Assembly: GCA_028817875.1 (NCBI GenBank)
Contig: JAPPOO010000081.1
Span: 2,341-53,003, forward strand
Direction of reading: 5' to 3'
From: Alphaproteobacteria bacterium
GTDB taxonomy: Bacteria; Pseudomonadota; Alphaproteobacteria; UBA2136; JAPPOO01
DNA: 50,663 nucleotides
Of the stretch, positions 1 through 7,946 are shown piece by piece. Both the position numbers and the translations under genes were made by a program. The notes beneath the pieces are model-generated. The model was not told the DNA's origin, did no database searches, and worked only from the letters and a program-made list of their open reading frames with translations. Position 1 is the stretch's first letter. Every line of letters starts with the position of its first letter.

Positions 1-42
1 GATTAATGTAATCCTATCTCCCCGACCAATTTTGTAAGCCTG

Positions 43-117
43 TTTGGCAGCAAAGCTACCAAACGGCTCTGGGGAAACCCCAGCCCCCACGATGACCAAT
101 TTACGGATGTAAATTGG
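43..117. repeat. cluster of three small hairpins
   Basis: Three inverted repeats lie in tandem. TTTGG-AGC (43-51) pairs with GCT-CCAAA (55-63) with one C/A mismatch. CTGGGG (69-74) pairs with CCCCAG (78-83) around an AAA loop. CCAATTTAC (96-104) pairs perfectly with GTAAATTGG (109-117) around GGAT. No credible gene covers them. They could be a structured RNA end, a recombination site or a remnant of a mobile element; the sequence alone does not decide. Confidence 0.45.
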
Positions 118-123
118 GACTTC

Positions 124-773
124 GGGAACCGTTAAAACACCAAAAAAATCCTCCCTCCTCTTTTTGTCCGATTCTCATTTTTTGGTGAAAAAAAAATTAC
201 GACGAAAAACACCTCAAAACCAGTGATAAATGAGGGTGAATAAGGGATAAATCGGTATTAAAAAGTGATGTTTGAGGTCAAAAAAGTGTAAATTTTGGTG
301 CAAAAAGAGCAAAAAAAGTGAACTTTTCGTGATTTTTTGGCGTTTTTTGGTCATATTTTGCATACAATTCAACGGGCGCGCGGGACGAGGAGTAGTGAGT
401 AAGTGGGATAAATATTTTTGTTGGGGGGGGTGCTAAGGCTATGGTCGGGGTAGAGGTAATAGGGCGAATGGAAGGAGCTGGTTGAGTAAAAGCTGGACAA
501 GATACTGTGAAGAGTGAGGTGGTTTCTTGGTGGCAGATAAACAACTTGTGTGTGGGATGCTGTAAAAAAAGAGGGGGAGGCTGTTGCAGAAGATTTAGTA
601 CAGCAGTATTCAGGTGCGATGACAGCGGAATACACACGGCGCAGCGGATTTTTATCCACCTCAAAGGCTGGCAAAGCCACCCCTTAGAAGAACGTGAGGA
701 AACTTGGTGAAAAAGTATTGCATGGGAACTTCTAAAATTTGAACGAGTTGGTAGAGTCTACTCGCGTTGGTCG
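124..773. other. intergenic, no intact gene seen
   Basis: This stretch lacks a convincing intact gene. It is A/T rich with homopolymer runs, including eight consecutive G at 423-430. A stop-free stretch without a start codon on the plus strand (about 541-687) reads like a protein tail, with residues EAVAEDLVQQYSG followed by AEYTRR, and ends at a TAG. It may be the 3' remnant of a decayed gene, but I do not recognise a family. Minus-strand ORFs here are proline- and serine-rich and look non-coding. Confidence 0.35.
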
Positions 774-1228
774 TTAGCTATTCTTAGGTTGCCACGTAAA
801 GATGGTCATGCCTTTGTGGATGGGTTGGCCTTTGGCAAACCCGAGACTTTGGTAGAATTTATCCGTTCCTGCTGCTGCCGCGATAATAACTGTGGTTTCT
901 TTTGATTTGTGTATATCGGTTTGAATGGTTTCTAGCATTTTTTGTATAATTTTTTACCCAGCCCCATCCCTTGCAACTTTGGTTCTACACACACCCAACT
1001 TAGGCTGCTTAACCCGACTGCAAACCCTGAGCGCATTGTTGCGGCAAGAGAAATCAACTTGCCTTCACTAAAGAAGCCATAAAGAGCTGGGACGTAATAG
1101 GCACCTGATGCCGTTATTTCAAATTCATCTATGGCAACTTGCCTCTAGCTTTCACCGAAGGCTTTTACAACAAGTTCAACAACAGATGGGAAATCGGCTT
1201 TTTCTAGTTTGCGAAATTCATACTCCAT
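774..1228 (-). pseudogene. GNAT family N-acetyltransferase, broken
   Basis: Translated on the minus strand from ATG at 1228, the sequence gives a GNAT fold: an N-terminal MEYEFRKLEKADF stretch, then the acetyl-CoA-binding motif A with the core QGMGLGKK, and a C-terminal FYQSLGF segment typical of these enzymes. Two lesions interrupt it. There is an in-frame TAG at 1145-1147 after about 29 codons, and a frameshift in the poly-A run (six T at 950-955 on the plus strand, where seven would restore frame). The intact product would be an acyl-CoA-dependent acetyltransferase of about 150 residues with unknown substrate. Two independent lesions make true decay more likely than one sequencing error. 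Confidence 0.75.
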
Positions 1229-1382
1229 CGTGTGATTATGGAATGAAAGTACTTAACGGTAAATAGTTTAACATTTTTTTGATAGCCAGTTCGCTGGTAA
1301 AGGCAGCAAATTCTCCCCATGTTTAGGATGTTGGGAACCGTTAAGGCACTAGATATGGATAAATATTTGGCTATGGTTTTCT

Positions 1383-1748
1383 TTATTTGCCGTTGGTAAG
1401 CTTGCTGATGAGGTTTGTGAAAGCTTGTTGTTGGGCTGGGTTTAGTTCTCGGAAATTTTTAATGAGAGTGAGTTCTTTGGTGGTTATGTTATTTGGTTTT
1501 TCGGAAAATTGTGGTGATTTTTGCTAGTTCTCAAAAAAGAATTGGATGGGTGTTTTGAGAATTTGGGAGAGTTCATACAGCTTGCTGGCGCTGATGCGAT
1601 TACTCCCATTTTCATACTTTTGGATTTGTTGGAAGGTGATGCCAAGCTGTTTGGCGAGGCTTTCTTGGGAAATTCCTTGTAATTTTCGTTGTTGTTTCAG
1701 GCGTTGGCCAACATGGGTGTCTATGGGGTAAGGAGATTTGCTGCGCAT
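1383..1748 (-). pseudogene. XRE-family helix-turn-helix regulator with in-frame amber stop
   Basis: The first 74 codons encode an XRE/HTH_3 DNA-binding domain (about residues 12-66: VGQRLKQQRKLQGISQESLA, then FQQIQKYENGSNRIS) and end at a TAG at 1524-1526. The same frame continues for 46 more codons without another stop to TAA at 1383-1385. That extension, with the core LIKNFRELNPAQQQAF, resembles the helical C-terminal tail of full-length alphaproteobacterial regulators of this class (about 120-140 residues). I infer a full-length regulator interrupted by one nonsense mutation. The 74-residue product 1524-1748 could still bind DNA but would lack its tail. The start is 40 bases downstream of the structured RNA candidate. 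Confidence 0.7.
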
Positions 1749-1784
1749 GATTTTGGCTCCAATTTGTTTTATTTTTCAAACAAA

Positions 1785-1957
1785 GCAGCCACTTCGTAAA
1801 AGTGGCTGGGGAGTTAAGAACCGTCATCAGAGCGGCGCAGCTTATTTCAGCTTTCACCGTTTTGTATTCGCTGCCTCCCCAACCTTACGATCGGTTTGGC
1901 AACGCTCTTTAAGGCCGCGTTGCGGTGGCCTCTGATGAGAGGTTCTTAAGCCCCACA
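1785..1957 (-). ncRNA. structured small RNA candidate, possibly 6S-like
   Basis: A long-range inverted repeat closes a region of about 150 bases: GGTTCTTAAGCCCC (1941-1954) pairs with GGGGAGTTAAGAACC (1808-1822), and CTCTGATG further inside pairs with CATCAGAG. Within it, GCAACGC can pair with GCGTTGC, AACC with GGTT, and AGCT with AGCT. On the minus strand the element is followed by a hairpin with arms 1787-1794/1800-1807 and a U-rich tail, which fits a transcript running right to left and terminating there. Length and the long interrupted stem recall 6S RNA (SsrS), but I could not confirm conserved 6S bases, so the family is a guess. Confidence 0.5.
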
Positions 1958-2127
1958 GCTGTAATTCACAAGTGCGAAGGCACAATAGCATAGAGGTGTG
2001 GGATGAGGCGACGAATTTTAGCGGGTAAACTCGTTTTAGAAGAATAAGTTGATTTTATGACTCACTTTGCATACAAATAGCTTTCTAAACTTCATCTTTC
2101 ATACCGTTCAAACAAGGGATAATACCC

Positions 2128-2811
2128 ATGAAAACCTATACTGTTACATTAACTAACCTTGAACTTGCCAAACTTTCACGCAAGCTAACATTTGGCCTAC
2201 ACTATAGTGCTGGAAAACCTAAAAACGGGTTGAATGCACTTATTTTCATCGCTCCTGAATCCTTAGGAGGGCGTAAAACTGAGCCAGCGATGGAAAAACT
2301 TGAACCAAAGAAAACCTTTGAAAACAATCATCGAAAAGGTGGATTGTGGTACGGTTACGCCCCTGAGCAACTTGATGTTGTTACTTGGTCTCCCCGTAAA
2401 AACAAACAAAACTTTGCTTGCAGTATTGTTGCTACAAAACGTGGTAAAAACGAGTGGGAGGTGGTTTATACGCCACCTAACAGTTCTCGTGGTAAGTATT
2501 ACAGTATTCTATCTTCGGTAACACTAAAGCTTGATCCGTTGGAGTACCTTATACTGAAACTTAGGAAAGCAGCTGGTAAAAAGAAAACGGCCAAGCAACG
2601 TAAGAAGTTTGCTGATCAGTGTCTTTCTAAACTGGCAAAAGCTATGCTTGGGGATAAGCCGTTAAATGATCCCTTCTCCGTTCTTCCTGAAAGAGCAGCG
2701 AAAAAGGTCAACATGATTCCTTTGGATACTTTGCGGGATATTCTGGTTCCTTTTGTTCCTGCTAAAGATGAAGAAGCCGAGGCAGCTGAAGAAGAAGCTA
2801 CAGCGGCTTAA
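2128..2811 (+). CDS. hypothetical protein, basic, soluble
   Basis: This is a 227-residue protein with no signal peptide or membrane segment. An AAGGGA ribosome-binding site lies 8 bases before the ATG. The sequence is lysine-rich in the middle (a KKKTAKQRKK cluster near residue 150) and ends in an acidic alanine-glutamate tail. I recognise no family. It is transcribed alone: a structured-RNA region lies upstream and a strong terminator directly follows. Codon use and the Shine-Dalgarno support a real gene. A role in nucleic acid binding would be speculation from charge alone. Confidence 0.75.
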   Translation: MKTYTVTLTNLELAKLSRKLTFGLHYSAGKPKNGLNALIFIAPESLGGRKTEPAMEKLEPKKTFENNHRKGGLWYGYAPEQLDVVTWSPRKNKQNFACSIVATKRGKNEWEVVYTPPNSSRGKYYSILSSVTLKLDPLEYLILKLRKAAGKKKTAKQRKKFADQCLSKLAKAMLGDKPLNDPFSVLPERAAKKVNMIPLDTLRDILVPFVPAKDEEAEAAEEEATAA

Positions 2812-2847
2812 TTTTTTCTACGAACCTCGTTTAATTATTACGCATGA

Positions 2848-2871
2848 GACCCCTTTCTTGGTAAAGGGGTC
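2848..2871 (+). terminator. rho-independent terminator after the 227-residue gene
   Basis: GACCCCTTT (2848-2856) pairs perfectly with AAAGGGGTC (2863-2871) around a six-base loop, followed by TTATT. It sits 37 bases after the stop codon of the upstream plus-strand gene. Confidence 0.8.
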
Positions 2872-2962
2872 TTATTGCTATATATGAAAGCGCCTTTAAG
2901 CCATATTTTTAAAAATGTATATAAATTACTTTGTAATACCTTTATAGTTTGGGTATCAGGTA

Positions 2963-3499
2963 ATGATGATGACTATAGTAAAATACGTTTCTCTTTGTTT
3001 ATTTTTTGTGCCTTCGGTGTATGGGCTGACGCTGGCGAATGGCGTAGACATCAATTTTGGAATTTTAGAATTTTCGGGTTATTCAGGGGATAATGCCATT
3101 GGCACTAATGGATCTATTACTTATGGCAGCAGTTTTAGTGGCAGTAGCTTAGGTACAGCAGGTGCTATAGAAATCCAAGATACGACGGGAACTGTCGTTG
3201 AGATAGCCTGCGAAAAAACCGGCACTATCGCAGATATTAGTGGCAATGATATTTCCCTAAATAATGCTGAAGTTTCTATAGGCCTTGGCAATGGGCAACC
3301 CCATGGAAGTGGCACTTCCTGCAACGGGATCAAGAAAACTGTTATTACCCATACAATTAGTGCGAACTCAGCTAACAATACATTACTTATAGGCCTAAAT
3401 ATGCGAACAAATAACCAACAAAATTCTATTGAATCAGGTATATATCGGACAGACTACTCTGGCGGCTCCCCTATTACCGTGCGTATTCTAGTACAATAG
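2963..3499 (+). CDS. DUF4402-like surface-fibre subunit
   Basis: This is a 178-residue exported protein. A hydrophobic signal peptide (residues 4-21, cleavage near VYG-L) precedes a beta-rich body with GILEFSG, a VEIAC motif, a GSGTSC motif and the C-terminal strand SGGSPITVRILVQ. It aligns by eye with the minus-strand subunit at 7947-8528, which ends SGGSAATVRVVYQ. The mature chain has exactly two cysteines, likely one disulfide. It converges on the usher gene with only 7 bases between the stop codons, so it belongs to the same locus but needs its own promoter. It may be a minor or tip subunit; that role is inference. Confidence 0.8.
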   Translation: MMMTIVKYVSLCLFFVPSVYGLTLANGVDINFGILEFSGYSGDNAIGTNGSITYGSSFSGSSLGTAGAIEIQDTTGTVVEIACEKTGTIADISGNDISLNNAEVSIGLGNGQPHGSGTSCNGIKKTVITHTISANSANNTLLIGLNMRTNNQQNSIESGIYRTDYSGGSPITVRILVQ

Positions 3500-3506
3500 T
3501 TGATAA

Positions 3507-6383
3507 TTAGTACACCACACCGCTTTGAGGTGCCTCCTGTTCTGTGTCAGTAGCAGATAAATGAAAGTCCCACCCATCGGCAATGTTCTCTTTTGAGGTA
3601 AGTGTAATGCTTTGCGCTTTTGGCAGTACAAAGCCTAGCTTTTTCATTTTTGCGGCATCAACTTCTACTGTGTATTCCCCTATAGGTAAGGATGGAAATA
3701 GGTAAAAACCATCGTATTCGCTTTCTATGCTGTCTACCATTTTGCCTACGCTATCTTTAAGAATAAGGGGGACATTCGCCAGAGGTTCAACCGTACCGTT
3801 TTGTTTTACGTAGACAGTGCCTGCAATCTCTCCATATACAAACACAGGTATTCTTACAATGCCCGACATCCCCCGATGAGGCACAACCCGCACCCTTTGG
3901 TTTTTGGGTTTCAGGTAAATATCCGGCAGAGTACGCTCGTCAACTTCTATCGCGTTTTCCGTGAATGGCGTTAGGTTATCTATGATGGCGTATCCGCTGC
4001 TATTGGTAATAACCGTTGTATTACGCTGACGGTTCAGCAATTTAATATTGGCGAGTGCCTCCTCCCCTTCGTCCTGCACATTGTTTTGGTTGTTATCAAC
4101 AAATAGGTATACGCCAATGCTACCTCTATCCGTTGTTTCTTGGTCAGACATCCGGTAACGCCAGCCGTCATCAGGAGCAAATGTTGTTGCAAAACCTAAC
4201 CCCATTTGCATGTTCTGTGCTGTATCGGCATTCATGCTAAGGGTGACGTCTACAGGGCCGACATCCCACCGCAAGCGGCCATTGGCCGACGCAAGCTCGC
4301 TTTCTACTTGGTAGTTCATACCGCCAGCAAGTGTAAGGTTGGGCTGCAATGGGTAGCGACTACTAAACGAGACGGTTTTTAAATCAATTTTTGGTGTAAG
4401 TGTGTAATCGAGTTGAGCATACAGGGGAAACTTATCCATTTTATAGCTGACGTCGACTGAACCATCAACTGATTGGTCATCCCCTTGCTCACTTAGGGCT
4501 AAACTATGGCCTATATTAGCTTCGTGCCATTGAAAGCCCGTAATAGCGCTGAAACTATGTTTTCTAGCATTACCTTTGTATGTTTCTTCTGTAAAGTTAA
4601 TGGCGTAGTTTAAAGGCTTACCGCTTAATGTAAATTGATGGCCAAAATCTAATGAAGTTTTGGATTTGAGGTTATTATCTTCCTCCCTAAACCCTGCATT
4701 TTTGAGATAAGAAAGACCAACATTCATAGAAGGTGTAATGGGTAGGTAAGCGTTCATACCATACATAAGCTCGTTATAGTCCGTATAGGCGAGGTCTAAC
4801 GTAGAATAAACCCGCCCAATGCTTGCCCGTATACCTGTAGAAGCTGCTAGGGTGCTGCGGTCACTCACAGGACCACGGTAAAACCCTCCAACGGCGGATA
4901 AATGGCGCGTAATGCCATACTCCCCCCGTGCTGAAAAACTAGAGGTATCGCCCGATTCAGGAACTTCGGAAACAGGTACCAACGGACTGGAGGATTCAAG
5001 GGCGCCTAAGTCATAATAAAACGTTCCTGGTTGAATGAGGTCTTGCCCCAGCATAAATCTTTCAACGCGTTCTTCTACTTCTCCATCTGGCCCATATAAA
5101 AACACTTTAAACGTATTCAGCCCCGTATGAAGGGGAAGTGTCGCGAAGGAATAACGGCCATCGTCCTCAACTGTTTGAAAAGCTAGCAGTGTATTATTTT
5201 GGTAAACTTCTACATCCCACCCGACTGGGCCAAAACCACTGACAACAAAGCTATCAACCTGCGCACGGCTGCCTGCCGGACGGTTGCTTATACGCCCACC
5301 CCGCCCACGCCGATTTGTAGCCAATAATGAAATGGCAGGAATATCAACATCCCCCAGTTCCAACTGGCTGGCCTTCATACGGCCCAGCATTTTGCCTTCT
5401 TGGTCATACTTAGACAGCGTTAGGTTAGCGTTTGAGAACGCGAGTTTATCATCATGGCTATACGTAAATGCCGTTGTTGCATTGGTTGAAAAGCCAAACA
5501 TATTTCCTTGTAGTTGGCTGTTTAAAGTTCCGTTAAACGAGGATTCTCCCCCTTGTAGAGCAATGCTATTTGCCTGAGAGACGCGAATAACAGGCTTTGT
5601 GAAGTCCTGATAGGGCATGACGATGATGGGGGAATCATCTTTATAGCTTGGTTGTTGTTTCTGAGCCTTTACTTTATCCCACTCGGCTTGGCGTTCTAAT
5701 TTTTCTTGATACGGCAGTGGCTGGGTTGGTTCAATCAACAATTGCAACTCAGCGTAGTTTAAGCGTACTTGAATGGGAAACCACGATTCCAATATAGATG
5801 AACGAACGTAAACATCTTCGTATAATGGCTTGATATCATTGAATGTTGACTGCGTTTTTTGCCCGCCTATTTCCACAAATTCATCTGATACATTCAGGTA
5901 AAACGTTTGTTTTTTATCCATAAACCAACCGTACGCAACACCAGCACCAGAGTCGGTTTGGATGGGAAAACCGAGAGATTTAATGACCGTTGTTAAAGGA
6001 AGCCAAAAATCGGCACCGTCTGTTGTGTAGGCCTCCAAAATACTGTAGCGCGGCTTACCATCAACCAAAAGCTCTAGTAGCAATAAGTCTTCCTCTGGCA
6101 GCGTTGTAAATGCATCTGTTGGTAACGGTTGCCACGTATGGTCGGGTATTTCAAAAGCGATTGTTGGCAACACATCTTCCTTACCGTCAGACACAATAAC
6201 CGTTGTTGTGATGCCTCCCCTCCTTGTTACAAGTATAGGGGTTCCTTCTAGGATAATGCGTTGCGGATAGGTTTTCTCAAGCTCGTACGCTTCATTGAGT
6301 GGAATAGACAACCCAGAGGGTTGGGCAGCTACAGCACCAGCCAACAGGCTGTACAAAAAAACTAAGCAAATAATACTTAACAC
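3507..6383 (-). CDS. usher-like outer-membrane assembly protein
   Basis: This is a 958-residue protein starting at a GTG, with GAGGGG about 10 bases upstream, and a signal peptide of about 20 residues ending VAAQ. The middle carries repeated beta-hairpin patterns expected of an outer-membrane barrel, preceded by a conserved segment GPVGWDVEVYQNN that also occurs in alternative (CS1-type) ushers and related proteins. The C-terminal 200 residues hold Ig-like and SdrB-like modules: a DNNQNNVQDEGE segment and a final carboxypeptidase-regulatory-like domain (GFYLFPSLPIGEYTVEV). It lies directly downstream of a PapD-like chaperone and two subunits. I infer it secretes and assembles DUF4402-type subunits at the outer membrane. 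It is longer than most ushers because of the extra C-terminal domains. Confidence 0.8.
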   Translation of the reverse strand: MLSIICLVFLYSLLAGAVAAQPSGLSIPLNEAYELEKTYPQRIILEGTPILVTRRGGITTTVIVSDGKEDVLPTIAFEIPDHTWQPLPTDAFTTLPEEDLLLLELLVDGKPRYSILEAYTTDGADFWLPLTTVIKSLGFPIQTDSGAGVAYGWFMDKKQTFYLNVSDEFVEIGGQKTQSTFNDIKPLYEDVYVRSSILESWFPIQVRLNYAELQLLIEPTQPLPYQEKLERQAEWDKVKAQKQQPSYKDDSPIIVMPYQDFTKPVIRVSQANSIALQGGESSFNGTLNSQLQGNMFGFSTNATTAFTYSHDDKLAFSNANLTLSKYDQEGKMLGRMKASQLELGDVDIPAISLLATNRRGRGGRISNRPAGSRAQVDSFVVSGFGPVGWDVEVYQNNTLLAFQTVEDDGRYSFATLPLHTGLNTFKVFLYGPDGEVEERVERFMLGQDLIQPGTFYYDLGALESSSPLVPVSEVPESGDTSSFSARGEYGITRHLSAVGGFYRGPVSDRSTLAASTGIRASIGRVYSTLDLAYTDYNELMYGMNAYLPITPSMNVGLSYLKNAGFREEDNNLKSKTSLDFGHQFTLSGKPLNYAINFTEETYKGNARKHSFSAITGFQWHEANIGHSLALSEQGDDQSVDGSVDVSYKMDKFPLYAQLDYTLTPKIDLKTVSFSSRYPLQPNLTLAGGMNYQVESELASANGRLRWDVGPVDVTLSMNADTAQNMQMGLGFATTFAPDDGWRYRMSDQETTDRGSIGVYLFVDNNQNNVQDEGEEALANIKLLNRQRNTTVITNSSGYAIIDNLTPFTENAIEVDERTLPDIYLKPKNQRVRVVPHRGMSGIVRIPVFVYGEIAGTVYVKQNGTVEPLANVPLILKDSVGKMVDSIESEYDGFYLFPSLPIGEYTVEVDAAKMKKLGFVLPKAQSITLTSKENIADGWDFHLSATDTEQEAPQSGVVY

Positions 6384-6523
6384 CCAAATTTACCCCTCTG
6401 GAAAAGCACTTTAGCAGAATTAACATGATTATCATACAATCTGGTAATACAAAAAATTGTGCTGTGTTACTAAAGTAACTCTGAATTTATACTCAGTTTT
6501 TAGAGGCGTTAAGAATGTTGAAA

Positions 6524-7342
6524 TTACTCTACAAAAACAGCTACTTCACCTAAAACAGGCTTTTCTTCACCCATACCAGCCCGTAGCGTGAGAACGATTT
6601 TTCCTTTACCAAGGCTATCTAAATCTTGAACCTCGGTTATTCTCACAGCCAAGCGCACTTCATCTACTTCCCGATACAAACGTATAGACTGGGGGCTTGA
6701 TAGTTTTTTCTCTGTACCATCCTCGCCTATAAACTTTGTGTAAAGTGCACCATATCCCTCGCTATTCCCCTGCCGAGCTACATGAGCCTGAAGAAAAGAT
6801 TTCCCCTTCTCATCTTTCACAACTTCGGCACCCAACAAGCTTACTTCATAAAAAACTTTACCTTTTTGCACAACCACAGGCACAGCAACGCTGTAGATGG
6901 CACCCACCTCAAATTTAACGGCATTTCCTCCTAAATCCTCAGAAGCCAGTTCTTCTGCTGTAAGTTGCTCCTCTTCAAACAGCATGTGTGTATGGTAGTC
7001 TCCATCCGCCAAATCCTTTGGTCGGCGCACCATTAGCCTTACGAGTTGGCGCTCCCCTGGTTTTAAGGTGATTTCACGCGGCATAAAACGCACCATGCGT
7101 TTAGAAGAATAGTCAAATGTCTCTTGAGGTTGGGTCACACCATTCGCGCCCATCACTTGGTCTATAAACTTAATTTTGTAGCGCCGTACTTGGTCAGACT
7201 TATTTGTGACGCTAACAACTTCGGTTCTGCTATCCCCTTTAATCACAACTCTGCTTGGCGCAACATAAAGCAGTGCGTTAGCCCAACTTGTACCAGAAAA
7301 TATAACTGCCATAACGCAAAGCAAAAGAATAAAACGAACCAT
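6524..7342 (-). CDS. periplasmic fimbrial-type chaperone (PapD-like)
   Basis: This is a 272-residue protein with a signal peptide (residues 1-22, ending SWA-NA). Its N-terminal Ig-like domain reads LLYVAPSRVVIKGDSRTEVVSVTNKS, and the FMPREITLKPGERQLVRLMVRRP segment matches the beta-strand region of PapD-family chaperones that donates a strand to pilin subunits. The C-terminal domain ends VFVE. In known systems such proteins fold subunits in the periplasm and hand them to the usher. Here the gene lies between the subunit genes and the usher gene, all on the minus strand, as in a chaperone-usher operon. A 140-base spacer separates it from the usher gene. Confidence 0.88.
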   Translation of the reverse strand: MVRFILLLCVMAVIFSGTSWANALLYVAPSRVVIKGDSRTEVVSVTNKSDQVRRYKIKFIDQVMGANGVTQPQETFDYSSKRMVRFMPREITLKPGERQLVRLMVRRPKDLADGDYHTHMLFEEEQLTAEELASEDLGGNAVKFEVGAIYSVAVPVVVQKGKVFYEVSLLGAEVVKDEKGKSFLQAHVARQGNSEGYGALYTKFIGEDGTEKKLSSPQSIRLYREVDEVRLAVRITEVQDLDSLGKGKIVLTLRAGMGEEKPVLGEVAVFVE

Positions 7343-7417
7343 AAACTTGAACCTTTAGTATTTTGTATGATGTTATGAACTACTATAAAGGCAAGTGGCA
7401 GTTGTTTCAATCAGTGA

Positions 7418-7864
7418 TTAAAAATGCATGAATTGCAAAACCATTTTGCGTTGTTTTTGTAGGGCTGGCTTATTTTTGTAAACGATCAAGTCTTTCGCAA
7501 CTCCCTGCCCCGCAATTGTATGAACAATATTAGAATGCTTGCCGCAAGTAGTTTCGCCGTTTCCTGTGCTATAGAAGTGTTCCTTGCCACTTCCCTCGCA
7601 ACTTACTTGAACTTTGGCACCTGCCTCCCCTTGAATAACAACACCGCGGTAGCCTAAGCTTGCGAGCATACGAACAGATACGGCACTCGCCCCTTGCTCT
7701 TCTTTCGGTACATCTTGGTAGGAAACTTCTGTTAGGCTAGCAGCTTGTTTGAACCGCGTCCTCAGGCGAATATCTATCTCTCTTGCTTGTGTCGCACCAA
7801 TCACCATTAAACCCGTTAATATTAAAACGGAGCTTACAAGTACAAATTGTATACTTTTATTCAT
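7418..7864 (-). CDS. small divergent DUF4402-like subunit
   Basis: This is a 148-residue exported protein with a signal peptide (about residues 7-27, ending TQA-RE). Just after it the mature N-terminus reads RFKQAASLTE, parallel to EFRQAISLTK in the next gene upstream, and it keeps the VQVSC plus TC cysteine pair and an IVHTIAG strand. It lacks the hairpin before the last strand that the other two subunits have. I read it as a shortened paralogue, perhaps an adaptor or terminating subunit of the fibre. It lies between a strong terminator of the major subunit gene and the chaperone gene, so it may depend on read-through. Confidence 0.7.
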   Translation of the reverse strand: MNKSIQFVLVSSVLILTGLMVIGATQAREIDIRLRTRFKQAASLTEVSYQDVPKEEQGASAVSVRMLASLGYRGVVIQGEAGAKVQVSCEGSGKEHFYSTGNGETTCGKHSNIVHTIAGQGVAKDLIVYKNKPALQKQRKMVLQFMHF

Positions 7865-7908
7865 GCCATTTGTTTATAAAAAGTGGCACAAATATAAACT
7901 GCACAAAA

Positions 7909-7928
7909 AAGGAGCCTTTCGGCTCCTT
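7909..7928 (-). terminator. intra-operon terminator after the major subunit gene
   Basis: AAGGAGCC (7909-7916) pairs perfectly with GGCTCCTT (7921-7928) around a four-base loop, followed on the minus strand by six U. It separates the abundant-type subunit gene from the assembly genes. This arrangement usually makes the first gene the most highly expressed, with partial read-through feeding the rest. Confidence 0.88.
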
Positions 7929-7946
7929 ACTAGGTTTTAAAAAACC

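Noticed and set aside
423-430. Run of eight G as a phase-variable tract
   Set aside because: It lies in a stretch without a credible gene, so there is no frame for it to switch.
278-680. Two overlapping minus-strand ORFs, proline/threonine- and serine-rich
   Set aside because: Low-complexity composition, no ribosome-binding site, no recognisable motif, and they cover homopolymer runs; likely chance frames.
1286-1297. CCAG-TTCG-CTGG hairpin as a terminator
   Set aside because: Only four base pairs and no U-tract follows on either strand.
774-1748. Idea that TAG is recoded in this genome, because two genes here carry in-frame TAG
   Set aside because: sucA, greA and the RluB-type gene all end at TAG at their normal family lengths, so TAG works as a stop. 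One of the two genes also has a frameshift.
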